This document shows positions 49,681 through 61,849 of a DNA stretch of 64,000 bases, piece after piece. A program made the translations under genes and the position numbers. A model generated the notes under the pieces. It was not told the origin of the DNA, did not search any database, and saw only the letters and a program-made list of their open reading frames with translations. Positions within the stretch are counted from its first letter, which is position 1. Each line of letters starts with the position of its first letter. The stretch spans positions 9,727,001 to 9,791,000 of the forward strand of contig NC_134754.1 in the NCBI RefSeq assembly GCF_050436995.1, read 5' to 3'. Source of the stretch: Anticarsia gemmatalis (taxonomy: Eukaryota; Arthropoda; Insecta; Lepidoptera; Erebidae).

Positions 49681-52479
49681 TTACAGTTTACATAATATGT
49701 TAAATTTACAGCATTCGTACACAGCCCTGACAATTCCGTTTTTTGTATTTCTTATTCGTTCCATAAAGGAAGCGGCCCTTTTTCTCATAACGGCATAAAA
49801 GTCGTCAACCCTATTCTCGGCAAACATTGCCGACGCACTAGACCGCCACGGCAGATTCAGCATAGCTCTAAAGGCGTTGTTGTACTGCACGCGTAGTGCG
49901 TGGTAAGTTCGCTGTTTGTAGTTGTTCCATAGGTAGCAGGTGTAGAACGACTGACAGTATGCCGCGAATAGGGTGACCTTCACAGTTTTGCTGCAGCGAG
50001 AGAAACGGCGCGCTAACATATTACTTTTTGCAGAAATTGACCTTTTTTGCCTTTCCATATCATCGTCATCCTTAAGATTATCTTTTATCACATGACCTAG
50101 ATACTTGAAACTTGATACGATATTTAGTTGCGCGCCCGCAAAGGATATTACTGGAGTAAAGCAATCGGTTTTGTTATGCCTAAATATCATCACTTCTGTC
50201 TTTTTAACATTATAGGTTAGTTCATGGCTAGTAGCATATTTTTCACATATGGATAACAGTGTGCGTAGGCCCTCGACCGAGGGGCTCAGCAGGACCATGT
50301 CGTCGGCGTAACTTAAGTTATTTACCGGTTCATTACACATATGGCAGCCAACGCCTGACCCGCTGAGCTCCTCGATCAGCCCATTGACATACAAGTTAAA
50401 TAAGATCGGGGATGTTAGGCCACCCTGTCTTACACCACACTTTAGCGTGTATTCTTCGGAAAATCCGATATTGCCCCATTTTACAACATTAGTCTGTGTT
50501 CCGTACCAGTATCTCAACAAGCCCCGTATATCACAAGGTATGCCTGCCTCCTCCATCTTTGTCCACAACAGATCATAATTTAAAGTGTCGAATGCGCGAC
50601 TGAGGTCGAGGTAGCAGGAGTAGACGGAAGTATTCCTTGCGTTGTAATATTTTACAGTGTTTTTTAGAGCAAATATAGCCATGTCCGTTGAGAGACCCGC
50701 ACGGAACCCAAACTGTGCATTATGTAAGTTTATGTACTTAAGAAGTTCGGGGTGCAGTAACCGCTCGAAGATTTTAGAGAAAACTGTTGCAAGAGATATA
50801 GGCCGATAACTGTTTAGGTCGGAAGCATTGGAAGCATTGGAAGACCCGTTTTTAAACAGAGGGACAACCACAGTCCGCATAAAGTTGTTTGGTAAATAAC
50901 TGTGCGATAAACATAAGTTATAAAACTTAGATAGCATCTCGTACAACAGTTCACCGCCGTACAGTACGTGCTCCACGCTCAGATCATCGTGCCCAGGTGA
51001 CTTTCCTTTTTTCATATTTTTTACGCATTCAAATACAATGTAAGGGGTTATCGAAACACTTGTATTAGTCATTGACTCTCTGGCTCGGTGATCCGCGTGC
51101 GATGATACACGCGCCGGCGGACTGCGCTCCGTACCACCATACGCTTGGAATTGTTGTGCAAACAATTCAGCGATTTCCTGAGGGTTTTGACAACCATTAA
51201 CTGTGACAGGTATGGAAGGCTTAAATGATAGTTTATTTGTTGACCTCCAAAAATTACCAAAGTCATTATTAGATCTATATTTTGCAATGATATCCATTTG
51301 GATCTGATTTTCATTATTTTGACACCACTTTATCTTGTTTTTAAATTTTTTCCTAGTAATACACATGGTGTCGTATACTGCACCTTGCTGCGGCCTACCG
51401 TGCAGCACCCACAGTTGGAATGCAAGACGCGCTTGCGCATGTAAATCTTTAATATGATAATTCCAACCTATGACGCGCTTCTTTTTACTATATTTTCTGG
51501 TCACGCTAGAATGAGATAGACTTGCTGCCTTACTTAGGTAATACGTAATATCCGAGTACAACGAATCTATTATTTTAAAGTGTTCTTGACAGCTACATGG
51601 GACGCCGCAGCAATTTACGTTATACCGGTCATAATCTATTTTTGAGAAATATTCGTTACAGAGGGCTGTGTACAAAGCGATTTGATCATTATTTCTTTGC
51701 CCCCACACAACTTTATTACAAACATACTCATTGCGTAAGACAATTTTTGGTACAATTACCGAAACATCACATTCTATTACCAACGGACAATGGTCCGACC
51801 ATGAAACATCAGTGATTACACTTACGTTGTTAATGATTTTAAAGGCTGCAGACGTCATCACACAGTGGTCAAGCCAGCTACATGTGCCATGAGCCTCACT
51901 GAGAAATGTAAATGTATTGGAAGACTCACCTAGAATGTTGACGTCTGCACAAACCCACTCCTGATCCATACAATAATATGACAGCTCTTTACCAAACATA
52001 CTGCCTACATCGGCATTATAATCACCTAGCATCACTGCATACTCAGTCCCACTATCCTCTATGATTGAACTCGCAACACCAAGACACTCCGTAAATTCCG
52101 GTAAGTTGTCCGCACACTCAGTAGGCATGTACACAGACATCACAAGTAAACAACGATCCAGAAGGTTCACTTTAACCGCGACGATGCGTTTTGAAGCAGT
52201 CGTTATCGGTAAAACACTAGTAAACAATGACTTCCTCCAGAGCAGAGCTACACCGCCATATGGTCTTCCTTTTAACGTACCAGCTGAAGTATCAACCGGT
52301 GAAACAGCATGATATTCAAAATCGTGATGTATTTTACCGAGGAATCCAAGGTCACTTGGTAGTAGCCAAAGTTCTTGTAGGGCAACTATATCGTAATCTT
52401 CACAAAGTGATGTAACGTACGGAATTGACCTTCTTATCGATTTACAGTTGAAGCTGACCATTCTCACAGTCCTGTTCAT
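49681..52479 (-). CDS. LINE endonuclease-reverse transcriptase, 932 aa, intact
   Basis: The protein nicks chromosomal DNA and copies its own RNA at the nick (target-primed reverse transcription). Residues 1-235 form an exonuclease-endonuclease-phosphatase (APE-like) endonuclease: SFNCKSIRRS near residue 9, catalytic Glu36 in LQELW, Asp153 in LGDYNAD, and Asp229-His230 in WSDHCPL. A linker follows. The reverse transcriptase (about 490-780) has YRPISLATVFSKIFERLL, LDLSRAFDTL, GVRQGGLTSPILFNLYVNG and YADD at 724-727. The C-terminal 150 residues lack a clear RNase H and lack the CCHC knuckle that many R1/jockey-like LINEs have. The start is the first ATG after an in-frame stop about 30 bases upstream. 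There is no stop or frameshift inside. Unbroken length and all catalytic residues suggest a young copy. Confidence 0.95.
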   Translation of the reverse strand: MNRTVRMVSFNCKSIRRSIPYVTSLCEDYDIVALQELWLLPSDLGFLGKIHHDFEYHAVSPVDTSAGTLKGRPYGGVALLWRKSLFTSVLPITTASKRIVAVKVNLLDRCLLVMSVYMPTECADNLPEFTECLGVASSIIEDSGTEYAVMLGDYNADVGSMFGKELSYYCMDQEWVCADVNILGESSNTFTFLSEAHGTCSWLDHCVMTSAAFKIINNVSVITDVSWSDHCPLVIECDVSVIVPKIVLRNEYVCNKVVWGQRNNDQIALYTALCNEYFSKIDYDRYNVNCCGVPCSCQEHFKIIDSLYSDITYYLSKAASLSHSSVTRKYSKKKRVIGWNYHIKDLHAQARLAFQLWVLHGRPQQGAVYDTMCITRKKFKNKIKWCQNNENQIQMDIIAKYRSNNDFGNFWRSTNKLSFKPSIPVTVNGCQNPQEIAELFAQQFQAYGGTERSPPARVSSHADHRARESMTNTSVSITPYIVFECVKNMKKGKSPGHDDLSVEHVLYGGELLYEMLSKFYNLCLSHSYLPNNFMRTVVVPLFKNGSSNASNASDLNSYRPISLATVFSKIFERLLHPELLKYINLHNAQFGFRAGLSTDMAIFALKNTVKYYNARNTSVYSCYLDLSRAFDTLNYDLLWTKMEEAGIPCDIRGLLRYWYGTQTNVVKWGNIGFSEEYTLKCGVRQGGLTSPILFNLYVNGLIEELSGSGVGCHMCNEPVNNLSYADDMVLLSPSVEGLRTLLSICEKYATSHELTYNVKKTEVMIFRHNKTDCFTPVISFAGAQLNIVSSFKYLGHVIKDNLKDDDDMERQKRSISAKSNMLARRFSRCSKTVKVTLFAAYCQSFYTCYLWNNYKQRTYHALRVQYNNAFRAMLNLPWRSSASAMFAENRVDDFYAVMRKRAASFMERIRNTKNGIVRAVYECCKFNILCKL

Positions 52480-52480
52480 A

Positions 52481-52612
52481 TTTAGTTTTCTTAAACACGT
52501 AGATATTTACTTGTTTACACAGGCAATAGATTTAGATAGATGGTAAGTAGTAGTTAAGATAGGTAGTTGTAAGCTGTAAGATAAATGATATTATTATTTA
52601 TTAACAATACAT
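52481..52612 (-). other. Possible LINE leader, boundary unknown
   Basis: AT-rich sequence just upstream of the LINE start codon. It may be the 5' untranslated region or host DNA. No second frame is seen. Confidence 0.3.
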
Positions 52613-52666
52613 AGTCCTTGAAGGTATGCAAAGTCTCCAACCCGCACCTGGCCAGAGTGGTAGAAG
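52613..52666 (+). mobile_element. SINE-family tail fragment
   Basis: GTATGCAAAGTCTCCAACCC then GCACCTGGCCAGAGTGGTAG matches, in the opposite orientation, the segment GCATGCAAAGTCCCCAACCC / GCACTTGGCCAGCGTGGTGG of the 36777-37074 copy. Only about 50 bases remain. Confidence 0.65.
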
Positions 52667-54734
52667 TTAAATTAGGAACCTTAAATAGAACCAAATTAAT
52701 CTTAGCAGAGTACTGAAATTCTTATAAAATGATAAAGTTTTACAGTCTAGTCATAAAGTATTATCTCTTAAAATATGTAAATAGCGGCAGATCTTTTAGA
52801 AATTACAACAATCAGCATTATTTTAATTTATTTTAGAGACTAATAAAACAATATCTTACTCTATTTGTGTTTGACTTAAGCCAAACTTATCATATTTTCA
52901 GATAACTTGATAAGAAAAATAAATATGACGGCTTTACAGAAATAAATATTCGCAGAATAGAGTTATTATTTTGAAGTAGAGCGTGTGAAAAAATGAGTCC
53001 GTAATATTTTGTTTGGAACGGTTTTATTTAATCAATAACATATTATGTTCATTAAAAAAATATAAATAAAAAGAAAATATTTCATTCCAATTTCGCGGCA
53101 AAAGTCATAAAGTAAAAAAAAAACAAAACTATAAAAAGACCCATGTCCAAATATGATAAACAAATCTCACACCAATCTTCACAATCATGCTCGGTTAATC
53201 TAACACGAATTGTTCGGGACACAAGCGAAAGTTATTGTGATGATTTTTCCATTATCTTTGCCAACATAAACATTTTCCTTATGAGCGGGAAGTGGATAAG
53301 AAAACTCGAAGGAGGTGCAAAAGCGCGGGAAGCCAGTCGTTCACACAAATCATGGATGTTCACTTACGGTGCCCCTACCATGTGTCCGCTTTACGATAAT
53401 GATTTGGTAACGAGTTATGGATATTGAGAAGGGATTATCCGATCGTATTAGTATTATAGCTTTCCTATAAGCGTTACGAGAGGCTTCGCAACGATATTAT
53501 TATATCTTAGGGTTTCTTTGAAGGTACATAATAGGTTTTGATCGCAGGTAAACTGATCGAGTAAATAGGGTTCTCAATGGTAGCTGTCCTTGTTACGGTT
53601 TGCAATAGATAGTTAGTCATCTCGTTTATATCGATACAATGATTATGAAGGTTTCTAAAGATGTCATATACCCGTTCTGTTAAAGGTTCAATAAATTTCA
53701 GTAAGGTATTGAATTGAGATAGCTACGGACACTTAAATAATAAGTATTTTAGGCTTTTACCCTCGCGCGACTCCCGAAAATATGTTGCCCAAGTAGTAAA
53801 AACGTACTTACAGTATTATATAAGTGGATAATAAAAGAAAAATAAATTACGTAAATAAACAAAAAATACAGCTCTTTTAGTTGTTAGCAAATGTTTTATT
53901 CGCGTGTATGTGGATCGCTCCAGGGGTTTATTCTAACATATTTATTACTACGGTACCTTAGTAATGGCGTCAAAAAGTTATATACATAAATAATAAGTAA
54001 GAAAAACAAACGTAAATAGAGGAAGGTAAATAATGAGAGGAATAGCTGTTGAGGGAATTACCTCGTTGTTGCAAATCAAGATAAATTGATTTTCTTGCTT
54101 ACGTTCACCTATCTTTTACTTATATATACATGTCGGAAGCCTATTTCGCTCCTAATTGAAGAAGAAATACAGGCTAAAAGGTTCAGGTTAATCATGTTAC
54201 TTTGTTTTTCTTGGAGAACTTCAGTTTGGTGAGTAATGTCAGTTCCTACAGGGCAGCCAATTTTCATGGTTATATCACGTAAGCTTTGTTGATTCAATTT
54301 AAGTTACAAATAATTATAATAACTTGTTGTCACTGTTACTTTTGCGTCTGTAGCGATATATATAACTTTAAGCGTCACTTATAATTGCGCGTTGTTGGAA
54401 TATGCAGTTTTTTGTCTAAAATCTAGCTACTTTTTTGAATAAATATAGTGAAAGCCTGCCAATTCACGACCGTTTATCCTCAGGCCAGCAAAAAAGCTCT
54501 CAATTGTTTATATTCGTACCTAAATCTCTTGACAAAAGCTAACAGAATTCGGCAAATAGCGGGCATAATTCTAAACCAACCGATTTAATCCACGTGCGCT
54601 TTGCCTGATCCTGGCTTTGGTCCAAAAGAATTGTCGATTGAACAAATGCCCCAGAGGTTAAGCAAAATATGTTTGAGATAAGTTTTATAGAGATATTTGG
54701 TCTCGTATTATCATAATAAGTATATCCTCTCGGT
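52667..54734. other. Unrecognised stretch
   Basis: A 94-codon frame at 53143-53427 has no recognisable feature and unremarkable composition, so I do not call it. The rest is AT-rich. Confidence 0.5.
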
Positions 54735-55040
54735 ACTTACGTGACTTCCGCGCAGAGGTCTTGAGTTCGAATCCTGGTTCGGGCTACAAAAACTGTTCTG
54801 AGTATTTCTGTTAAGGGATTGCCTGGAGGTAGAAAGGTCAGGTCATAGACTTTCGTGCCGTGTTTCGTTGTTCTTGTGCCTTACCTCTTACTGGTCGTGC
54901 CGCTTTAGCCGTTTTTTTGGGATATGAGAGTGAAGGAATAAAGAGTGTACCTGTGAATTATGCACAGCCCTAAGCACTATAAACAAAGTCTGACACAGTT
55001 GGCTGCTTTCAACACAACTGGCTGCCCTATCCGAATATTG
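54735..55040 (+). mobile_element. tRNA-related SINE
   Basis: The B-box-like GAGTTCGAATCC (54763-54774) lies within GAGGTCTTGAGTTCGAATCC, followed by TGGTTCGGGCT. Further on come TTTTGGGATATGAGAGTGAA, GGAATAAAGAGTGTACCTGTG, TGCACAGCCCTAAGCAC, and a final ACTGGCTGCCC near 55018-55030. The order matches a common lepidopteran SINE body that carries 'GGGATATGAGAGTGAAGGAATA'. The A box is too mutated to place. Confidence 0.65.
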
Positions 55041-57804
55041 AACGTAGATAGTAATACATTATCGTAATAAGTACTCATTTTTATTGGAAGATATTTCGCG
55101 GACTACAGAATAACAGAACTGTAAGGTTTACTTTTATCCGACAAGAAAAATCTGACAAATGTGTGGCAACTTGACGTGAATTGTCTATCGTTCTTAGATG
55201 GCATTGACCTCTCAGAAAAACTTGTTCAACCAAAAGAACTACCAGTAGTTTAATCTCGAATATTCTAAGAGATATAATATTATATTGTTAGTCATCTGGG
55301 GTATAATCCGCAGTGTGTTGCAAGCTCTTGAAGTCGATTTACTTGCACCGCGTGTGGTCGGCTATTGCTCTCAGCCCGTTCTCACTCTGAATAAATGATT
55401 GAGTTTAATTAGTATACCTCAAGTTTTATGCTTCTTAGTAGTTTCTTTGTCCCCAGTTCCTTTTGTAAAAGATAACAGGTTGAATTTACTATAACTATAA
55501 CTGAATTGCAAAGAACAACAATTCCGAGATACTGTCAGAATTATCCTAATACCAGGAGGCTATCAGATATCTCATTGACAATTTTTCGAAGACCAAGCTG
55601 TACAGTGTTTCCTCCCTTAGATTCTATAGATTAGGACGGCACGTCAATGCAGCTATGTATTGCATAGTGACTATCAATTTGACGTACTCTAGTTACTAAC
55701 TGAAATACATGATAAGCTCGCAAGAAAGAAATGAAGATGTTTTTTAAATAATAAACTTCTACCTACGTATTTTAGGTTAAACACTGCATCAGATAAACTA
55801 TACATACGGATATAGTGCCTCTATCATGCATGACGTAACAGCATTCAATATGACTACCACAATAGGAAACAATAGTGCCTCTAGAGACCACAGATACTAT
55901 TGTTAAATTCCACAAAATCTAGTATTCACCTAGTTCCAATACCTTCAACCACAAATCTGAAACACTAAGTTAATCTAACCTCGAGTTAATGTAAAACCTT
56001 AGTATACAATTATAAGTTCTTACTAAAGACTCGAGATTTGGGGGAAGTTTATTCCCAAATCTATCGAGTTGGTAGTCGAAAAGCTTCGGGTTGACTGTAG
56101 AAGTCCCCAAACTGGATTGATCGCGAAAGACTGCGTCGAAATTGAATTTCGTCCAAATCTCAATATCGGATAATCGGCTCAGGCAAACGTGTCGACGTGA
56201 ATGCAATCTCCAAGCCATCTCGATTAGATTTGCTACTTCACATACTATCTTCCTGCATACGTAAGATTTATGTGTGTTCCTCTAAATTTAAAAGTTTGTG
56301 GCGAGTTAAAAAGTCCACACGTTTTTTTAGTATCTCTAGAAGTATTCTAATTTATTTTATACGTCTGTGTTAAATAAAAATATTTAAACTTTGTTTTTGA
56401 GGTAACAATTCAATAGATAGTAATCTAAATCCATTATTTTAGGATAGCAGGGTCTTTTAAAACTGTTTATCGTGTAATTTAAACACTCTTTAAAATACTT
56501 TTTTCTGTGATAAAACATATTATCACGTCGTCAAGTTATTCATATTCAAATAATATTACTTAACCGCTAACGTCACATTACACCAAACTCCACGTTTTCA
56601 CGAGAGCTTTATTAACCGAATATCACAATAGAATAGGCAGCTGGCCAACTTGAGTAAAATGATAAATGGAACTCCTCGTAACGATGTATGAAAACCTCGT
56701 GACATATTTCTATAGTTCGCAACGAGACTGGCTAGCGGCCACACGCGCCCACTCGGCAAAATTTCCGTTCCACGCTCAGCAAAAGCAATTTCCTTACTAC
56801 TGTTTATTCCTCGTATATCTATCACGTTTCTTGCAACAATGTGGTGACAAAGTCGCTTTTGTTTTCGATGTTTAACGTAACAACTGGCCGTAAATCAGTT
56901 CAGACAGGCCACCGTAAAAACATTGCAAAAACTCCGCTGCAATTTCACTGGCAATTTGGTAAAACGTACAAAATTTACAAAGTGAATTCTGTTCACCGCT
57001 TTTGGTAAACAAAAATAAATATTAGACTTTGCAAATTTAAGGCATTACATTTTATTGAGAGTCCTGCTTAGTTTTCAAACTTTTGAATGAAAATTTGATG
57101 GCATTGTCAAACTCACAACTCAATTAACAAACATGAACAGGACGAAATAAAACGTCCCTTAAATATACCTACGGAAATCTCCAAACTCGTCGTAAAACAT
57201 AAAAACTTTGGAGAGCTTATCCTCCCCCGAGGTTACAGCCACATAACAAAATCCAACCTCGAAATCATTAAAATAAAAATCCACTTTAACAAAGCCGCTA
57301 TAAATCTAGTTGCAAATGACGTATTAACTCATTCGTTTGATAAAAGCGGGAGAAATCTTGGAAAAACCCTTGAGAAATGGCTGGGAAAGTTTGCACAATG
57401 CAAGCGTCGTGGAGATCAAACCGGGGACATAATTCACTGCGATATAAGACGTCAAGATGAATTTCTCGCTGACGACGACTCGTTAATTATTCGCCCTAGT
57501 AGTGGTGCGGATCATAGAACATTTGCATACTTAATCAAGTGATAAACTAATTATACGTTACTATGATTCGCTGATAATGTAGTCTGTAAATAGATAAGAT
57601 ATATTAAGTACGTATAACGAGCGAAATGTTTGTTGAAATTCTGTATAATTCGAACTTACCCATCCGCAGTGAGGCAAGAACACCGACCTCATTAATACGG
57701 TGAGCATTACTGGCCTCCTGACAGTAATACCATGCACTTAATCCCCGAAGGAACATTCGTTGTCTAAACTGACCCATTTCATTTCAACCATTCCTTTCCG
57801 ATAG
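55041..57804. other. Stretch without recognised genes
   Basis: No gene is supported. 56650-56780 and 57150-57510 are GC-richer than their surroundings and show no repeat I know. 57660-57800, immediately before the LINE fragment, is unrecognised and may be host DNA at the truncation point. Confidence 0.5.
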
Positions 57805-58485
57805 ACTAAATTCGTAGGGTTTAATCGCGACATTTATATACTCAGCGACAGTCAAGCAGCTATTAAAGCTCTTTGCTGTTCTAAGGTCAATTCGGGACTT
57901 GTACTGAATTGCATAAAGAACCTGAACAAGGTAGGTCGTACAAACAACGTTAGGCTAGTTTGGGTACCAGGCCACGCGGGCATAGATGGGAATGAGAAAG
58001 CTGATGAACTTGCACGGAAAGGATCAGAATCACTCCCAATAGGTCCAGAACCAATAATTGGACTACCTGATGCGACAGTCAAACTGGCAATAACCAACTT
58101 CACCAGGGACCAGCATCTGAAAGAATGGAAAGCCATATCTGGACTAACCCATTCGAAACTGTTCATAAATAACGTCAACAAAAGCTGGAGTAATAACCTA
58201 ATAAACCTCAGCAAAGACAGCATCAAGAAAATACTTGGTGCTTTCACAGGACACTACGGCACGAACTACATGTTAAATAAAATAGGAGCCATAGATGACC
58301 CCAAATGCAGGCACTGCAATGAAGAAGCAGAAACCATGAAACACATACTGTGCGAGTGTGATGCTTTAGGAAGGAAAAGAATGGATCTTCTAGGATGCGG
58401 TTACCCTAAACCAGAAGACTACAGGCTGCTTCCGGTGGGGTGCATAGCAAAACTGATAAGTTTTGCCCTGCCCCCCAACGTCTAG
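57805..58485 (+). pseudogene. 5'-truncated LINE ORF2: RNase H and CCHC knuckle
   Basis: The frame has 226 residues after a stop at 57802-57804 and lacks a credible start, because only the C-terminal end of a reverse transcriptase remains. RNase H removes the RNA template strand. IYILSDSQAAIKAL has the catalytic Asp at 57847-57849. WVPGHAGIDGNEKADELAR has the conserved His (57973-57975) and Asp (58003-58005). A C-terminal knuckle follows: Cys at 58306 and 58315, His at 58342 and Cys at 58357 (CX2CX8HX4C). The protein ends at a stop at 58483-58485. Endonuclease and polymerase domains are missing. An RNase H plus CCHC tail fits the I/LOA/R1-like groups of LINEs and differs from the LINE at 49681-52479. 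5' truncation is the usual result of incomplete reverse transcription. The frame is unbroken. Confidence 0.88.
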
Positions 58486-58563
58486 AGTAGCAAAGGAGGG
58501 GGTGACACAAAGGATCAGGAATGGTCGAAGTGTCAGCCAGGCATTAACTGGCACCCCCACCCC

Positions 58564-58583
58564 TAAGATAAGATAAGAGATAA
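58564..58583 (+). repeat. (AAGAT)n tail
   Basis: Two to four imperfect AAGAT units mark the 3' end of the truncated LINE. Confidence 0.8.
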
Positions 58584-58590
58584 GGGTTGG

Positions 58591-61500
58591 GCCGACAGAT
58601 ATTTATGGGATCTCCAATTGATCTATATCTGGCTCTGTTATCATTTAATCTAAGAAACTTACCCTTCTGCGTCCAAAATTGGCGTAATGAAATTTTCAGA
58701 CAGTAATTCAGTTCGGTTTGATTAACTTGTTTAACTTTCGCCTACGCCTCAAATTCTAGCTTGAAATGTAGCTTATTTTCAATATAAACAATGGAGACTT
58801 TACCTACGTATTATAACTTGAAGGTTTTAATAACCCCTGTCTAAAATAATAATGTTAAAATATTAAATATGTATTTGATAAGTAACTACTTTGTAATTCT
58901 ACTTTAGAGAAAGTCGACTGAAAGTCACAGGAACTTGTTCTTAAAGCTTTTACAGTCACATTTAATATACGACAGCGTGCCAAAACATTGATAGGGCTAA
59001 GCTTGGTGTCGATAGCATATACCTGACTTGTGCCAACTCCGCCGTTTGTTCCCACAAACTGTTCTTTTCGAGTATTCAAATGGCCGCCCTCAATAATGAG
59101 ACGCAATGCGGTAGAAGTGACTGGATACGGGCTGGGCAATGGAGCTCAGTATTCGAAAAATCCGCTCTGACGAAACAAAAACTCAGGTACCTACACAGTT
59201 TCGCAATCGATGCAAAATTCCTCTCTCTCTCTGTTCCGAAACGATATGGAAAAATTCGGAATTCCATCCAACTAGCTGCGAAAGTTCGGTGCTTCATAAC
59301 TTTTGATTGGCTTATTCGATGACGTTAAAGCAAATGAGCTAATTGGCATAAGCCTGCGATAGGTATTTAAAACAAATCCATTTTTTTTTCAACTATCATG
59401 AAAAAATGTACGTGACAGTGTAATAAAAGAATCAGACAAAGATAATTCATTTCAATCTTACTTGTAATTTAGATAAACAAAGATTCAACAATACAAAACA
59501 TCTAGGCATTTTATTTTATTTGGTGTAGCTCAATTTCTTCATACACCGTCTTACTCTCAATACATAAAGTTTATAGTAACTTCATAATTTAGGAAGTGTG
59601 GTGCGAGCGCTCGCGGCTCGAGTACTTGGGACCTACGCGACGGGTAGTACGCAAGTCATTTACGAGCATTTTCACAGCTTCTGAAGTGTCAAACACACGC
59701 ACTTGATATTCATGGCAGCGGTTGGCACGCATCGCACGTCCTCACGACATAATCCTGACTCGCAGACTGTGCCCCGATAATATCGACGTATATCTGAGCC
59801 CACAGATTGCTCGCCTTCAATTTTGTCATGTTCCTTACACATATTTTTTACGATTCCGCGGAACTATTCCGTCGAATCATCGAGATATATGACTCAGTTT
59901 GCGAGATTTATGCGGTAACTTGATAAAGTGGGATGTGCGCATGGTTTCTATGCAGATACACGTATCTTTACGTTTCAGAGCTTACGAGCTGCGGAAAATA
60001 TAAAATATATCGTGCATTTTATGTGTAAATAAAACGGTATACGGTTCCATCGTCGATGACATTTATGTGTCGATCGTACTAGCCGATAGTTACGTCAGCT
60101 GCTCAGGTAGACCCTTATAACATTCAAGCAATATTAATTTAAAATCATACCACTTAGCAACCATCAGAAATACTATATTTACATCTACCAGTATACCATA
60201 TAACTTATTTGCCGACGACAATTTTGAAGTGGACCGCCTCGCATACAATTACTCAGATAAATGTGTACCAATTGCCCATTTACCTTTCGAAAAATTGATA
60301 ACCTGACAAAGTTGACTTGTTCTGACATCCTAAACAAATATTAATGATATTTGAATTCAAGTTTGTTGTCAGCGAAGATAGGCGGACAACAAACAAAGGA
60401 TACGTTTGAGAACAATTTTTTTTGAACACAAATGTTAGATGATGAATTTGCAGCGGTATAAATATTGCAAAAATATGCAAACACAATCTAAAAATACTTG
60501 ATAAGCCTAAATTTTATATTGCATCATAATCGGATGTTGGAATTTGGGATCGTACCTTTAATAGAAATGGGTATAAAATTAAATTTCGTTACCGGTAGGA
60601 TCTGGCGTGTCGCTACCGACCGTGGCCCGTGGAAAATTACCTAATTTTAGATTCCACCTGTCCTGTTTACCTAATTTTATATTCTAATCACAATGTTAAT
60701 GTGCGGTGCTACTGCTGTTTGTATTTGAACAAGGAGCGGTTATTATGATTGCAATGACCAGCCACCGTGTTCCGTGTACAATAATTGTGGAATTAAGTTG
60801 TTACATTTTAATACAGGGTCGTTATGTTCTTGGGAAATGTAAAAGCACCTTTTAAATTTTGTAAATGGAGCGTAATATCAGTTTTTACTTGCCATTACTG
60901 TTGGCTGTATTTTTCTAGAAAGAAAACACCATTAATCTAGCTTTTATCTGAATCTATTCAGCTTTTAGGTCGTGATTGAGTACTTGCAAATATCTATCTA
61001 TTGAATTAAAAGGCTTTTACGATTTATTCATGCAATTTGTCGCGACTTTTTCGACACTTTTACTGCCTTTAGTAACGCCTAAATTAATCATGATGAAGTT
61101 TACATACATTTTCGTAGAATAAATTATACCATGAAACGAATTCGTACAGTTAATTATATAGAAGCGTTTACAAGCATTGATGTATGAAACAAAGCCTTAG
61201 GGGATCGCCAACGAATTCTCTTACTTGGTTGGGATTTTTCCTTGTGGAATAATTTGGTGTTTATTGCCCGATTACACAGAAAGGGTACGGATGCCTATAC
61301 CCACGTGTGCAAGTGTGTTCACATTTCCCTCGTTTCCTTAAAATGACTGGCCTTATTGAACAAATTAGGTGTCTATTCACTGTCCTTATTGGAGTCAGTT
61401 CCTTATTGGTCACATTCTTGTGTTATTTTATTCCAAATTGTGGTTCCATTTGGTAAATCGACGGTCCCATGTAGGGTTGTAATATGTTGATGCCTCTCTT

Positions 61501-61849
61501 CATAATTATCTCCGTGATGGCGGTCCTTAACCCACTTTGTCAAAATAATTATTTTCCGAGTGTAGTTATACTTACTAATAATTAATTACCATTATTGAAC
61601 GCACAATTTATTTTATCTAAAGTAATTTGAACGCTGCAAATAGTCCTAAATTGTGGTTTCGTAGCACCTGCTACGAACGGCTACGAAATCGTTCTGCCAT
61701 TCCGTTACGATAAACGAAAAGCCCGCTTAATGTCTTTCAAATTCAATATAATTATGTTTAAATTAACACACGGTTATTTATGTATGTAAGATACTTTAAT
61801 ATAACATGTATTCAAGGGAAATCGAGAGTTTATTAGTTTGTACGCGCTG
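58591..61849. other. Stretch without recognised genes; CpG-rich island inside
   Basis: 59590-60110 is clearly richer in G, C and CpG than the rest and starts with a perfect palindrome GCGAGCGCTCGC (59603-59614). A short (CT)n tract is near 59221-59232. No long frame crosses the island. The remainder is AT-rich. Confidence 0.5.

Larger units (their letters stand above)
49471..52480 (-). mobile_element. LINE (non-LTR retrotransposon) with one intact ORF
   Basis: Minus strand. The element holds one large frame (49681-52479) and a 3' untranslated part of about 180-210 bases, with AATAAA (complement of 49504-49509) inside GTGCCTGAAATAAATCAA. The terminal tract is T-rich on the sense strand (complement of 49471-49499). 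The 5' limit cannot be set: sequence above 52480 may be its leader, but no first ORF (gag-like) is seen, so the copy may be 5'-truncated or of a one-ORF type. I could not find a convincing target-site duplication. The lack of an RNase H domain and the endonuclease-RT layout suggest the CR1/Rex1/Daphne side of the LINE tree; the clade is uncertain. Confidence 0.92.
57805..58590 (+). mobile_element. 5'-truncated LINE with microsatellite tail
   Basis: It comprises the RNase H-bearing frame, about 75 bases of 3' untranslated DNA rich in C and A (CTGGCACCCCCACCCC), and a tail of AAGATAAGATAAGAGATAAG (58564-58583). A short tandem tail is typical of I-like and R1-like LINEs. The true 5' junction is not visible. 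Confidence 0.8.

Noticed and set aside
53143..53427. 94-codon plus-strand frame
   Set aside because: Unremarkable composition and no recognisable motif.
54763..54774. tRNA gene suggested by GAGTTCGAATCC
   Set aside because: Same reason: isolated B-box-like motif at the head of a SINE.
57852..58247. 131-codon minus-strand frame
   Set aside because: Antisense to the RNase H fragment of the truncated LINE.
58855..59139. 94-codon minus-strand frame
   Set aside because: Somewhat balanced composition, but no domain and no splice or start context to support it.
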